A stretch of 64,000 bases of DNA from Leucaena leucocephala (lineage: Eukaryota; Streptophyta; Magnoliopsida; Fabales; Fabaceae). Position 1 is the first letter of the stretch. Each line of letters opens with the position of its first letter. A model generated the notes under the pieces. That model made no database searches. It was not told where the DNA came from and saw only the letters and a list, made by a program, of their open reading frames with translations. Position numbers and translations under genes: made by a program. The DNA lies in assembly GCA_037074615.1 (NCBI GenBank), contig CM073562.1, positions 9,161,001 through 9,225,000 on the forward strand. Direction: 5' to 3'. Shown one piece after another: positions 24,690 through 36,787 of the stretch.

Positions 24690-24701
24690 TAGTATCAGAG
24701 C
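24690..24701 (+). promoter_or_regulatory. Copia primer-binding site (initiator tRNA-Met)
   Basis: TAGTATCAGAGC, three bases after the LTR end, matches the canonical TGGTATCAGAGC complement of plant initiator tRNA-Met with one change. It sets the element's orientation as plus. Confidence 0.88.
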
Positions 24702-24759
24702 ATATTTCTTGTAAAAGGACTTAACAATTTTAAGAGCTAACATAATAGCCTTTGGTGAT

Positions 24760-24995
24760 AACGTCTTACCTGAAGGAAGCTCTATAATGAAGTCACCAGA
24801 TTTCAATAAAGAAAAATTTGCATTGTGAAAGATGATAATGAAAACATTTATAAAGGCTTTAGAGTACAGGCTTTAGGACATAATTCAAGAAGGGAATTAC
24901 ATCCAAAGAAAGTAGTTGACAGAAGAAAAGTTCTAAAAATTCTAAGCAAATATGATGATAATGATGAAACTTCCTACTTTTAACCCTTCAAAGTA
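24760..24995 (+). pseudogene. Copia gag, N-terminal segment
   Basis: About 60 bp downstream of the primer-binding site a frame reads SPDFNKEKFAL, then a stop where the family has Trp, then KMIMKTFIKALEYRL. This is the N-terminal gag motif of SIRE-like copia elements (FDGxNYxxWKxRM...ALD). It carries several in-frame stops and is cut at 24995 by a family A LTR; the continuation is at 28057. Gag forms the virus-like particle in the cytoplasm; this copy cannot encode it. Confidence 0.7.
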
Positions 24996-27900
24996 TGTAA
25001 TCACAAGCGTATATAGTTAGCAGAAGCATTACTTTAGACCAAAAAATAAAAATTTTAAATTTAATTATTGGGTACTGTTCATTTGGAAAATTCTAGATTT
25101 GTAGTCCAACTTTAAAAATTCATAACTAATTTTAGAAAAATCAAAGAGGGTTGCTTCAAATTTCTACTTGAATCTCTTTCAGATCTTTAAGAAAAAAATA
25201 TAACTCTGGACATTTACCTTGCCAATCAATATAGTTAAATCATTATTTTTTACTATTTATATGGTAAATTTTGGAAATTCCATATTCTCTCTTGTAACTT
25301 TGGAAATTCATTTATCTTGATATACAAATCCAAATGAGGCATGTTACCTATACATTTAAATATCTTGATGTGTAATATATGCTCATAAAACTTTGTGAAA
25401 CAATTCATTCACTTGCTAGGTCAAACTAGAGTCAAAGAAAAACTGCAAGGACCTACATTTTTTGCCATTTCATCTTCTTTCTTTAATTTCTAGAAATTAA
25501 TCCAGCATTCATAAACCATCAAATAGTCTTCCCACATATTCATATACCTAATATAAATATACCATAATTATTTCATATATTTTTATCACATAAATAGGCA
25601 CTTTACATGGCATTTACATACGTGGAAATTCATAGCATATGCTAGGACATCAAATACTTCACTTTCTTTCTTCTATTCTTTATCTCTTCTTCATGCATAT
25701 ATTTTCCATCATGCTTGACCTAAATTGATTGGTTATAGGGGTTGAAATTATGGGGAATCTCTATAGCAAACATTACTACTTAAATATGCAAGATGGATAC
25801 TAATGCATAATATGTAATTTCATTAAACTTTCTTTAATTAGTGACATGCCATCATGCTATACACTTTGTAAAAAAATGCATGGCCATGGGAAACATGTTA
25901 TTCATAATATATTTAACATCATTTATCATGTCACAACATCATTAAATCATCATATATATATGTCAACACATAAGCATACCGCATCAATAACATAAAGAGC
26001 TAAGTCCACTACCTTAAAACTCTATCCTTTTCTTTTTGCTCCTTTTCTCTCCAACCAAACATTGGTTGCTTGCTCATACTCTTTAACTCATTTACTTTGA
26101 CATATCATGGCCTAAACACAATTACATTGTGTATATAACTCATTAGAGACATTACATAAACATTGAACATCAAGTTCCTTAAAACCCCTAACTCTTAACT
26201 TAATTCTTGGAGTTTGTGGTTAAGATTTGTAATAATTATTTCCTTAGATCAATCCTACATAATTTTGTCTAAGCAATCCAAATATGAGATTATAGTTTCA
26301 AAATTAAAACTCCTCCCTTGCCTACTGCCCTTGACCCAACTACTTTCCTTGTTTTCCCAAAAATTATCATTTTGATTCCAATGCTTCCAATAATTATTCC
26401 TCTACTTTACCCCACACAAATTTTCATTTTAAATCAATTGGAAACATCAAAATCATGAAATTATCATATATGAACAGTGATTCATACAGTAGCAGCAATG
26501 AACTTAAAACCCTAATTCCATGCATAATTGAATTTCCAAGCCAAAAGTACTTGATTCTAACTTGTTTAAGCTTGTCTAAACTATCTACAACATAAAATTC
26601 ATATTCCCATCACATGTGAGCATCAATTTAAGAAGCATATTATTTAATAAAAATGGTATTTCAACCATCGAAATCTAAGAGAAATCTTCCTACAACATAA
26701 TACAAAGATAAGAGGAAGATATTACCTTGAATATTTACTTGATTGACTTTTGGATTGCTTATTCTTCTTGCTTAGAATTGATTTTTTGCTGCACCTCCCC
26801 ATAGCTCCCTTGTTTCATGCCAAAATTAGGGAAAATGGAGGGGTATTTATAGGCTCAAATCCAAGGTCATGGATGGTAGAGATTGCTTCTAACACTATTT
26901 AATCTAATGGTCTAAAATTGCTCTCACTCTTGGCTTAATCTTCAAGCTAAATTAATAGGTCACATGCTGAAATTCTCCTCCTTAGTTGGCTACCATGTGG
27001 CACAAGTTTGGGCTAAGTGGGACCTAAGGATACACCTTACCATGCCACCTGGCACTTAAAGTTTCCTAGGAAATTTCCTTTCTTTTATTTATTTAAAAAT
27101 CCATATAAAATCCTTTTAATCACATGAAAATTTCTTTGGCTTCATGGGCACTTATATGACGACATTATGGGCCTCCTTTAAGTCCAACAATTTTTTTGGC
27201 ACACATCCCAAGGCATTTTCTATACCAATTACCCTAAATCACCATATTTTTTAGATAAATTCTATAAATCATCTTCAAGAGTCATAACATTTTTAGAAAT
27301 TCATTCTACTATTAAATTAATTTCTTGAAAATTTTTATAATTTTCTAAGACCCAAAATTCCTGATAAAAAATCTTTGTTTCATGAAACCCTTTTATCGGT
27401 GTCCTTTTTCACCTTAAATTCTACAAGATTCCTTTTAAAGTTCTATCCACTTCATAAATTCCTATAATAATTATAAGAATTTCCTACCAAATTTCATCTG
27501 ATTATGAGGTCTAGAAGGTCTTGTACTAGTTTTTAGACTTTGTAGACTAATATTAAGTTTTGGGGACCTCAAACTGAAATTCTGAAAAATATGCCTAACC
27601 CAATTACCATTCTCTATTTACTGGTAAAAATTGGGATTATTGCATTTATGAGCAGTTTTGGCCCTTTTTAGCTCAACTTTCTCATAATATGTTTTTGCCC
27701 CTTGAATTTGACAAATTATACTTTAGTCCCTAAATTGTCAAATTCTATTTTAGTCCCTTATTTCAAATTTTGAAATGTTAGTTTAGTCCCTTTCTAGACA
27801 TTCTGAAATTATAATTTAATTTCTAAATTCACAACTCTATTTAGGTCCCTAATTTAAACTTTCATCAAAATAGCGTTCACGTCCCTAAGCATTATAACTT

Positions 27901-28056
27901 TATACTTTTCATGTCTTTCTTCAACTTAAAACTCATCTAACTATTATCATTTCTTCTACTCATCATCACACTCCTTTCCTTACTTCTTTCCTCTATTAGT
28001 ATTTTATAGATATGAAAAAATATTCATCTACATAAGAAACAAATTAAGATGTGACA
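24996..28056 (-). mobile_element. Family A solo LTR inserted in copia gag
   Basis: It begins TGTAATCACAAGCG at 24996 and ends AAGATGTGACA at 28056. Order and orientation match the complete element: degraded hairpin near 25745, CATCAAAATCATGAAATTA (about 26444), reverse-strand TATA box TATTTATA (26844-26851), CCTTTTATCGGTGTCC (about 27390). The 3061-bp length fits an LTR with small deletions. The copia gag reading resumes right after it, which supports both edges. The flanks AAGTA and GATGA do not match, so the 5-bp duplication has decayed or an edge is slightly off. Confidence 0.82.
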
Positions 28057-29039
28057 GATGACAAGAAACTGATCATGCTCAATGATAAGGATAGCAACAT
28101 ACTAACGTGTGCTTAGTCAAAAGGAGTACTTTAGATTATTCATCCTAGAGACCTCAAAGTAAATATAGGAAGTATTAGAGATTGCCCACGAGCAAGCATC
28201 TAGTATAAACAAAGAAGAATCAACACTCTGATCACTAACGTTGAGCTATTCTAGATGAACCTGGGAGAGAGCATAATAGAAATAGAAGTAAGATTCTCAC
28301 ATCTAATGAATCACATAATCGTACTTTTTAAACGTTACAGCTAAGATGATAAAGTAAGGAAGATTCTAGACGACCTGACCATATAATGGGATCTAAAGGT
28401 GACAACCATTGAGGAATCAAAGGAGTCAATGAGATCAGTTATTGCACTCTTTAAGAGTCTATCAAAATTTGAGAGTAAGTAAAAATATAAAAATGACTTA
28501 AAGGAGAAACATAGTAAAGGCATTGCTCTCAAGGCTCATGAAAGTGAAGAAGAAGAAGAACTGGAAGAAGAGGAAATGTGACTTCTTGTCGAATGATTCT
28601 AAAAGTTCTACAAAAATAGAGCTAGAAGGATATTTCAATCAAAATGAAATTTGCCTTCATCTTCAACCTCAGAAGCATAGGATCAAATTATCTTCTATGA
28701 ATAAAAAAAGCCTGGCTACTTCAAGGAAGACAGACTATCCTCAATTGTCAAAGAAGGACAAAGAGAAGAAAAAGAACAGACATCAAAAGAGGAAAGTCTT
28801 GGTCTAATCTATTTTATGCATCTTTGACAAATCTGGAATTATATATTATTCAAACCTAGATAATAGAAAAGCCAAAAAGAAAAATGGAGGAAAATCATAT
28901 TTGGACTATTTTAGAACCTTTATTCATACCTCCAATCCATTTGCTAGATGTTCATACTGTAACCGTAAGGGCTATAATGCTACTTCTTATTATCACAAGA
29001 AGATGGGTACCTACGAGACATTAAAATGGGTACCTAAAG
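28057..29039 (+). pseudogene. Copia gag, central and C-terminal segment with zinc knuckle
   Basis: The frame continues the SIRE-like gag: GESIIEIEVRFSHLMNHI, VRKILDDL, LKVTTIEESKESM, then HSKGIALKAHESEEEEELEE. The zinc knuckle follows at about 28945-28990 as CSYCNRKGYNATSYY, where the His position is Tyr and the last Cys is Tyr, so the CX2CX4HX4C site is lost. KWVPK after it is a family hallmark. Multiple stops and frameshifts are present. The 94-codon Lys-rich frame at 28523-28807 is a shifted shadow of this gag. The segment ends at 29039, where a chromovirus-like LTR is inserted. Confidence 0.8.
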
Positions 29040-29127
29040 TGTAATGACCCTAGAAAATAATCAGTTATGATATTAATTTATTGGAGGATATATATTTTCT
29101 AGCTGGAATATTACAAGAAGAATTGGA

Positions 29128-29181
29128 TGGTTGAGTGGTTAAAGGCAGTGCTGTTAAACAAGAGGTCCCCTGTTTGAATCC
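29128..29181 (+). ncRNA. tRNA-like (pol III A/B box) module in the LTR
   Basis: TGGTTGAGTGG (29128-29138) matches the tRNA A-box consensus TRGCNNAGYGG at nearly every position, and TGTTTGAATCC (29171-29181) resembles the B box GGTTCGAATCC. Spacing is about 32 bp, and TTAAAGGCAGTG after the A box resembles a class II (Leu/Ser) tRNA. Acceptor-stem pairing is not visible, so it is not a functional tRNA gene. It may be a captured tRNA-derived or SINE head, or a convergent motif. Confidence 0.55.
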
Positions 29182-31338
29182 TAGAACCTGTAAAAGTGGG
29201 ATTTTATTTTTCTTCCAGATGAGTGAAATTACCAAACTGCCCTTATTATCTTTTTATTTCAAAATTTTTTCCTTCTCCCATATGCTTTAGTGACAGTGAG
29301 AGAGAGAACAAAGGGAATCTCAAAGGAAGGTTCATGACACTGAGCCATCTATTGCTATTGGGATGATTCGCCATCGACTGGTGTCCACACAGGTCGCCAT
29401 TAGTGTTGCTGTTGTTAGAGTGTCTTCCCTTTAGTAGCTTCATCTTCAGACAAAAACTAGAGTGAGAGTAGGAAAAGAAGCAGTCGTGAGTCATTGGAAG
29501 CAGAGGAGGGGTGTTTACTAGTTGATATGGAATCACATCGCTGGTAGTTCTTTATCAGTTATGGTGACGTTGATATGTGCTGTGCTATTGTCACCACTAT
29601 CTCATGCCTCTATAGTACTATAGCAAGAACCATATCTTCACTTTCCTTCTTCTTTCTAATGTCACCGCTGTCATGTGGATCTAGAGGTTCTCTCTGTGTG
29701 TGTTCTATAGCTACCTGGTGTTTGTAAGAGCTCCATCAGTTTCTGTTGTAGCCCAATGTCTGACACCCTGACTGCCGCTGAAGACACCGAGTATGGTGTA
29801 TGGTAAACTAATACCTTTCCCTCTTTATTGATCATTCATATCTGCAAGTATAAACTAATTTTCTTCTTTTTTCTCTGCTACCATGCTGGTGTTAGGAATG
29901 AAAGGTATAGATGGAGTATGTTGTGCTTTGGAATTCTAATAATCTTGAAGCTGGGTAATGAGAAATAGGCGATTAAATTACATGTCCCTGTGTTTGTTGT
30001 CATTATATGTTCATGCTGTATGGGAAATGGTTCAGACAACATATGTGCAAATATAACTTATAGTTTTGTATGGGGATTAGAAGTGGTGGATGTTTAGCTA
30101 GGAATTTGTCTGAGTTGTGATCCTAGTTATAGGCTTGGATTATGTTTTCAAATTCTAAAATTAGAGTTATGTGGGTTATGCGTGAATTAAGGAGAATAAT
30201 TGAAAGTTGACACAAGTTATAATTTCATGGTAATGTGCTTGGTAAAACTGATAAAAATTATGATTATGGACAAAGGTGTTGGTTAGTATGTGTAAGAGAA
30301 GAATTATTCTTGAAATGATGTTAAAGTTTGTTCATGAGCTAAGGCTTATATTATAAGAAGAATGGAATGAATTTGAGCATTACTTTGTTTTGATTAGTAG
30401 TTGGTGTTAAGTGAGAGATTTAATTATGTTAATGTGTCTTATGGATGCTTATGTGTAAGCCATTAGTAGTAGCTATTGTGGGATGTTGGCTAATAAGAGG
30501 ATAGGGATTAAAGTTTAAGTTCTCCTTATATTTTAAAGTGTTATAAATTGAGCACTAGGATATGATTATGGATTGTAAAATATAATTAGAATTTTAATAT
30601 ATTATTTTTGGGATATCAGGGAATTGAGAAGTGAAAATAATTGGAAGTTGTTTAGCTGGAAAGAATAAAGGTTTAGGAGCATGGCAAGTGAATGAATAAC
30701 GTCCCCTAAAAATGATATTTTTAATAATAACTTGCTCTTTGATATGTTTCATTTTAAGTGTTAATTTTTAAGTATGATTTGCTAAAAGCATGGTTATATG
30801 AATTAATGATTTTGATTAAGATTATTGGTTTCTCTTTTCAATTGGTTTATGATATGATTATGTTTATGTATGAAAATGAATAAAGAAAGTTTTGAAAAAG
30901 ACTTTTGTAAATTTATATTGAGTTGATTTTCTTTATGAAATATGCTTATGTGAATTTTATTATTTGAATAATTATTCTATATGAATTGAAGAAATCTTTT
31001 GAGATTTTATTTTGATGATCATGCTAGTGTTTCATGATTATGAAATATTATTGGTAAAATTCTTGCATTGGGAAGTGTTGTGATTTAATGCTAAATTAAA
31101 CCATGTATGCTTGGAAATATTTTTGGAGAGGAATGAATACAGAACGCTGGTTACTAATAGAAGTACTGTTAGTCCTTGGTGCACCATGGTTAAACCTGAG
31201 CTTGATGGATATTCGTTAGTCTCGTACTCATGCCAGTTATTCATAGGATTTATTCTCACGCCTGTTTCTCGTAGGTCTTGTACATGCCCCTGTTATTCGT
31301 GGGTCTCATACTTGCGTTGTTTCGTGGCCTCGTACTAC

Positions 31339-31450
31339 GCTTGGTTATTTACCCTTGTGAATTGTGTGTCCACGACTATTTTCATGGCCTCGAGCCATAC
31401 TAGATTGGTTAGTTACCCTCGTGGACTTGTGTCCATGCCTGTTTTCATTA
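31339..31450. repeat. Degenerate tandem repeat in the chromovirus LTR
   Basis: TTGGTTATTTACCCTTGTGA and TTGGTTAGTTACCCTCGTGG start two adjacent units about 65 bp apart. Both continue into GTGTCCA and TTTTCAT. Upstream, from about 31210, shorter CTCGTACTCATGCC- and GTCTCATACTTGCG-like pieces suggest a more degraded extension of the array. Confidence 0.6.
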
Positions 31451-32059
31451 TGTTAAAGTACTACAAAAAAAGGATTGATTTGAAATTATTGTTTTAAATG
31501 GTTTTCCTGGAATAAGATGTTTACTAAAACATTTGTATTAAATTACCAAATGTTATGATTTACATTTAAACATGTCAAAATTGTTTATTTCCGTATTTTA
31601 AATTATATTTTTAGGATGTTATTCATGAGTAGATTATTTTGGCTTCACATAGTGCTGTTAACCCTATCCTACTAGCCGAGTAGTGAAGAGCCTCACGTCC
31701 AATTCGAAGCATTATTTTTGGCATATCTAATTATAATATAATTATAAATTCATGAAATATTTATATTATTTTGTTTGAAGCTTAGATGTTTTACCTAGTT
31801 TATAGACAAGATTATGGTTATTTTGAAAACGTCAGCAGGTGATTTAAAATATTCATAGTTTATTGTCAGATTGTCGAAAGGTTGGTTATGCAAAGACGAT
31901 CTTGCCAAAATTCCTACAGATTACTTGCCTTTTGATTAAAATATAATATATATTATGATTATTATTTTAAATATTTTATTTAAGGTTTTAGAATTGAGGA
32001 ATATGAATTTATTCATATTCTGTGCCGGTCACGGCTCAAATTTGGGGTGTGACATAAAG

Positions 32060-32640
32060 ATACTTATGAATTGAAAGCATGTCAGACTAACTAATCAGGA
32101 TCCAAAAAGATATTGGTACCAAAAATTAGATGATTCTTTTTGTAGGTATGTCTCAAAGTATCCAAGACAACTAGGTGGTATATTGATAGTTTATGCTCAA
32201 GACATATGGCTAAAGATGCTGACAAGTTTTTCAAACTCACACCAAAAGAAAGAGGAAAAGTTAGCTTTGGAGAAAACCAGTATGGAACAATTGCTGGTAT
32301 TGGAGAAATTGGAAGCAAGGATGACATAAGAATTGAAGATGTCTATTACATAGACAAGCTTTGCCATAACCTACTCAGTGTTAGCTAGAGTACATATAAA
32401 GATAACTAGGTGATCTTCTATTCTGAAGAATGCTTGATTATCAACAAGAAAGATCTAACACTCAATAAAGATGAATTGAAGGCAAAACTTAAAGCACCAA
32501 GGAATGGTAATGTTATACTATTTCCATTAATTCAAATCCTTTTAAAATTGTTTTATGGGAAAAATGATGAAAGTTGGCTATGGCATAAAAGATTAGCTTA
32601 TATAAATGAGTCAAGTTTCAAAATTGATTAGAAAACATTT
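32060..32640 (+). pseudogene. Copia aspartic protease and GAG-pre-integrase region
   Basis: The frame WYIDSLCSRHMAKD begins at 32176. Copia proteases have WxxDSGCSRHM here; the catalytic D-S-G triad reads D-S-L in this copy, so the active site is damaged. KVSFGENQYGTIAGIGEIG and HNLLSVS follow as in the family. After a stop at about 32386 the GAG-pre-integrase part resumes, with SWLWHKRLAYIN at about 32571. Further stops occur near 32410 and 32629. In life the protease would cut the Gag-Pol polyprotein. Confidence 0.85.
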
Positions 32641-32649
32641 AGTAGTCAT

Positions 32650-33420
32650 TTACCCAAAATTTTTTGAAAATAATATTGCCTATGATGCTTGCCAACGAGA
32701 GAAACAAATCTTCTTTTAAGTCGAAGAAGGTAGTCTCAACTAAAAGATCACTTCAAATGCTTCATATGGATTTTATTGGTCCAGAAAGAGTCAAAAGTTT
32801 TAGAGAAAACTCCTATACTTTTGTGATATTCGATGACTATTCTAGATTTACTTGGACTTTATTTCTTTCTTCAAAATATGAAACATTTGAAACATTTGTT
32901 ATTTTTGCCAAAAAGGTCCAAAATGAGAAACGTATTTCTATTGTGTATATCATAACCAATCATGGAGGAGTGTTCAAGGACCACAAATTTCCCATCTTCT
33001 ATGAAGAACATGGAATTGATCATAATTTCTTAGCTCCATGGACACCTCAATAGAATGGAGTTGTAGCAAGGAAAAATAGAGTTCTCACTGATATGGCAAG
33101 AGCAATGTTGAACATGAAAGGGATCTCTCAAGTATTTTGGGCAGAGACAATGCATAAAGCATGTTATATATCAAATAGAGCCTATGTCAGAAGTTGTTGA
33201 GAAGACACCTTATGAGTTGTACAACAAACATAGTTTTTTAAAAGTAAGTGTTTCATCCACAACAACAACAGCAAAGACAACTTGGGTAAATTTGATCCTA
33301 AATCTGATGAGGGTACCGTTTTAAGTTACTCTAACCATAGTAAAGCATATAGAATTTTTAATAAAAGAACTTTTACAATTAAAGAGTCAATCCATGTTGT
33401 TTTTGCTAAAAATTGAGTCA
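32650..33420 (+). pseudogene. Copia integrase core
   Basis: SSFKSKKVVSTKRSLQMLH leads into the catalytic core. The first Asp is kept in MLHMDFIGPE, then VIFDDYSRFTW and FLSSKYETFETF follow. The second catalytic Asp, normally in RSDHGGEF, is Asn in ITNHGGVF, and TPQQNG is broken by a stop (CAA to TAG) at about 33051. RKNRVLTDMARAMLN and FWAETMHKACYISNRA continue the domain. A frameshift near 33195 precedes the C-terminal GKFDPKSDEG...RIFNKRT piece. Integrase inserts the cDNA into the chromosome; this copy is inactive. Confidence 0.87.
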
Positions 33421-33639
33421 TTTTCAAATCCCTCTTTTGAAGATGATGCTGAGATTATTCAAAATTTTGAAAATTTGAATCTTAACAAAAATCAAGTATC
33501 ATCTAATTCTGAAAAGCTTTGTAAACTGATTTCCCAAGAAGATAATAATCAACCTAAAATATGGCATCACATAAAGGATCATCCTTTTAAACCAGGTCAT
33601 TGGTTAAGTCAATGAAGGGGTAAAGACCTAGAGACAAGT

Positions 33640-34430
33640 ATTTAATGAAGTTTGATTTGCTATATTTATCTCAAATATTGAACCAACCAATGTTGATTAG
33701 GCTTTATCAAATACCTTCTGGATAGAAGCCATGCAAGAAAAGCTAAACCAATTTGAGAGAAATCAAGTTTAAGACTTGGTACCCAGGCTTACTGATCATC
33801 CTGACATAGGCACTAAATGGGTATTCAAGAATAAGCTTGATGAATTTGCAATTATCATAAGAAATAAAGCTAGATTAGTTGCAAAATTTTATAATCAAGA
33901 AGGTATTGATTATGAGGAAATGTATGCTCCAATGGCTAGATTGGAAGCTATACGGTTACTCTTAGCCTTTGCTTGCATCAAAGACTTTAAACTATATCAA
34001 ATGAATGTTAAAAGTTCTTTTCTAAATGGTTTTATTATGGAAGAGGTTTATGTTAAATAACCACTTTATTTTGAAAGTTTTAATTATCCTAATCATGTTT
34101 ATAAATTGAAAAAGGTTTTATATAGACTGAAGCAAGATGCAAGAGCTTGGTATGAATGTTTGAGCAATTTTCTATTAAATAAAATTTTGAAAGAGGCAAA
34201 ATAGATACTACTCTTTTCATTAAAAGACATAAATATGATTTGTTAGTAGTGCAAATATATGTTGATGATATTATTTTTTTAGCTACTAATAATGATATTT
34301 GCCAAGATGATGTAGGGAGAATTTGAAATGTCGATGATGGGTGAACTCAACTTCTTCCTCGGGCTACAAATCAAACAAAAGAAGGATGTCATCTTCATCT
34401 CTTAGATAAAATATTTGAAGGAACTCTTGA
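33640..34430 (+). pseudogene. Copia reverse transcriptase
   Basis: The best-preserved part is 33776-34060: IGTKWVFKNKLDE, RNKARLVAKFYNQEGIDY, YAPMARLEAIRLLLAFA and YQMNVKSSFLNG. The Asp of the first catalytic motif is Asn (QMNVKSSF for QMDVKSAF). After a stop (KQ to K-stop) the frame continues through VYKLKKVLYRLKQDARAWY to the second motif QIYVDDIIF (about 34255), which is intact. MMGELNFFLGLQIKQKKD follows. At least three stops or frameshifts interrupt it. It would copy the element RNA in virus-like particles. Confidence 0.9.
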
Positions 34431-34439
34431 AGAAATTTG

Positions 34440-35190
34440 AGATAGAGAAAGTCAAGAGTATGGCAATGCCAATGATATCAAGTATCTAGCTAGATGCATA
34501 TGGAAAAAGGAATAAAGTTAGATATAAAAAAACTAAGCCATGATTGGGTCACTACTATATCTAACATAAAGCTGACTAGACATCCAATACAGTGTTGGCA
34601 TGTGTGCAAGATATCGCACTAAGGGATCAAGTACCAAGGATATCAAAAGGATTTTTCAATATGATTATGGAACCATCAAGCTTGGAATATGGTTTCCAAA
34701 AGGAGGTGGACAATTTCTAGTTGCCTACTCAAATTTAGACGACATTTAATGTAAGACTAATAGGAAAAGTAGTAGTGGGCAATGCCAATTCCTTGGTGAT
34801 TGTCTTATTTCTTGGTTTAGTAAGAAACAATACACTATGGTAATTTCCTCTACTGAAGCTAAGTATGTAGCTATGGGAAGCTATTATGCACAAGTTTTAT
34901 GGTTAAAGCAACAACTACAAAACTTTAGAATTCATCTGAAGGAGATACCTATTCTTTATGACAACACTAGTAACCATTAACTTGTCAAAAAATTTGGTAC
35001 TCCACTCCAGAACAAAGCACATTGATATAAGGCATCATTTTATCAAAGATCATATGTAAAAAAAGAATATCAGTGTGGAGTTTATTCCTACCTATATGTA
35101 GCTCGCTAACATTTTCACTAAATGACTAGCAAAGGAACAATTTTCCTATGTCATAAGAGAATTTAGAATGGTGAATCCCAATTAGCTGTA
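34440..35190 (+). pseudogene. Copia RNase H and C-terminal pol
   Basis: Recognisable pieces are GTIKLGIWFPKGG-like (about 34670), RKSSSGQCQFLGDCLISWFS (about 34760), KKQYTMVISSTEAKYVAMG (about 34827) and LYDNTS (about 34955). These are RNase H landmarks of plant copia pol; the acidic Glu of STEAEY is kept as STEAKY. A stop replaces the residue after TSN, and the end of the domain is shifted. The region closes near 35190 without a clear stop of its own. Confidence 0.82.
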
Positions 35191-36283
35191 AAGATTTCTC
35201 TAATCTTCAATCTCTTTATTACATTTCAAATTTAATGTTTTGAACTTAAACTATCTTAAGCATCAGAGTATTTACAAATTTGTTTTACAGGAAAGTTGTA
35301 TCTAATCAATAAACTTTTTGATAAGAAGGATATTCAAAGAAGACTTTGAAGAACAAGAGAAAAAGCTGATAAAAAAGTCTAACATTGATAGAAAAAGTCA
35401 TCAATAAAGGCATTCTTGATAAATATATTTATCGATAAAAACTTTGATAAATAAGAGGTAAAAGATTAATGTTAATATATGTGATAAATTGAATATTATC
35501 AATAAATTATTTAATAAAGGTATTTACCAAACAGTTAATCGATAAATTGATGATTTAGTAAAGTCATTTTTAATGAAAATTATTGAACATACAACTATTC
35601 GATAATATTAAACTGATTTTGAAAATTTGTGAAGTGTTAAAACTGGGATTTATCAAACATCATATCTATATGGGCACATATCGATAAGCTAATTGATAAA
35701 TTATTTTGTTTTATGAAGAATTATGCGATGTTCTCATTGATTAACTCTTCATTAAGGATACTTATTGAAAACATACTCGATAAATTGATTGCTTTTGTTA
35801 GAACAATTCCTAATATTAATCGAATAATACTTTGATAATGATGCTTATCAAAAGGTTCTTCGATAAATCTTGTTTGTTTTCATTGAAAAATATTGATATT
35901 TATCACACAACTCTTCGATAAAGGGACTTATCGAAAAGAAATTCAATAAATTTATAACCGTCGTTTGAAGATTTATCGATAAATACTTCAAACAAGGGTC
36001 TTATCAAAAGACTTATTGATAAATCATCAGATATATTTATAAAATTTGACCATTACTGATCAATTTATTGAAATCCTCTTCAAAAAATCTCTCAGATTCT
36101 CTCAACTCCTTATTTCATAACTGCTCCTATAACTCCCATTTAGCAATTGAACTTTTCAAAATATTGTTCTCTTAATGTTCCCAAACCTTTTATCCATTAA
36201 AAACCATATATTACCCCTCTCTCCCCACTGTATTCTTTGGTAACTCACTATTCATCAGTCTTTTTGTTCTCTCACAATAAGCA
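35191..36283 (+). other. Copia spacer between pol and env-like ORF, with palindrome array
   Basis: This is non-coding. From 35310 to 36060 it has repeated AATCGATAA, TTATCGAAA, TTCGATAAA and TATCGATAA elements at irregular 20-60 bp spacing, the same motif class as in the 5' LTR at 22980-23850. From about 36070 it becomes pyrimidine-rich (CTCTCAACTCC, CCCCTCTCTCCCCA) just before the env-like ORF, as a leader might. Confidence 0.6.
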
Positions 36284-36787
36284 ATGGCAAAAATCAAGGT
36301 TCCAGAGGTTGAGTCAGATAAGGAAAAGGAAATCATAAGGAAAATTCTTCTAAGCCTAAGTACAAACCCAAGGTGGCAAAAAATTATATTCGATCAAGGG
36401 ATATGACTCCTCCAGCATTAACAAAATAGGCTTAGCCACTAGTACAAGAAATACCAAGTCTTGTTTGCCAGAGTGCCAGGCAAGCGATAAAAAGGAGTAA
36501 AAAGGAACAGACACCAATTAGCTATGGTGTGTAAGGAATCAGAGAACACATAATCAGATGACAACCTTAACTAAGTTGTCCAATCAACCATTAAATATGT
36601 TGCTTCCTCTGGCCAAAGGGTCAAACAGGTCGCAAGGAGAAGAATTGAATCTTCCCAAGGTATCTCTGATTCCCTATCACTTTCACTTTCTACTGAATCT
36701 CCATTTATTCCTACACCACCCTCCAACCCTAACTTTATAGCCTTACATCTAGAAACCTAAATAAAGAGGAGGATGAAGGGAAGCTTA
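36284..36787 (+). pseudogene. Env-like ORF of SIRE-type copia, N-terminal segment
   Basis: ATG at 36284 opens MAKIKVPEVESDKEKE. After a frameshift the frame reads KPKYKPKVAKNY and RSRDMTPPAL, a basic segment seen in env-like ORFs that follow pol in SIRE/Maximus elements. Function of these ORFs is unknown; an envelope role is only suggested in the literature. The ORF is cut at 36787 by the complete LTR element and continues at 48620. Several stops show decay. Confidence 0.6.

Larger units (their letters stand above)
29040..32054 (+). mobile_element. Chromovirus (Tekay/Del-like) solo LTR with TSD TAAAG
   Basis: It begins TGTAATGACCCTAG and ends CAAATTTGGGGTGTGACA. TAAAG flanks both sides (29035-29039 and 32055-32059). 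The length is 3015 bp. The end motif, including TGCCGGTCACGGCTCAAATT, resembles LTR termini of plant Tekay/Del chromoviruses, which normally lead into a Met primer-binding site; the orientation call rests on that. No interior is left. The copia reading resumes after it with the protease region. It contains tRNA-like A and B boxes (29128-29181) and a degenerate repeat (31339-31450). Confidence 0.88.

Noticed and set aside
28523..28807. 94-codon Lys-rich plus ORF
   Set aside because: It is a shifted frame of the copia gag; the true gag frame is identified by GIALKAHESEEEEE and flanking motifs.
29128..29181. Functional tRNA gene
   Set aside because: Boxes resemble a tRNA but no acceptor stem, anticodon arm or terminator can be traced, and the sequence sits in an LTR. 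Kept only as a tRNA-like module.
31111..31497. 128-codon plus ORF in the chromovirus LTR
   Set aside because: It translates the degenerate repeat of the LTR (CTCGTAC... units), giving a Cys/Ser-rich product with no family; no sign of coding.
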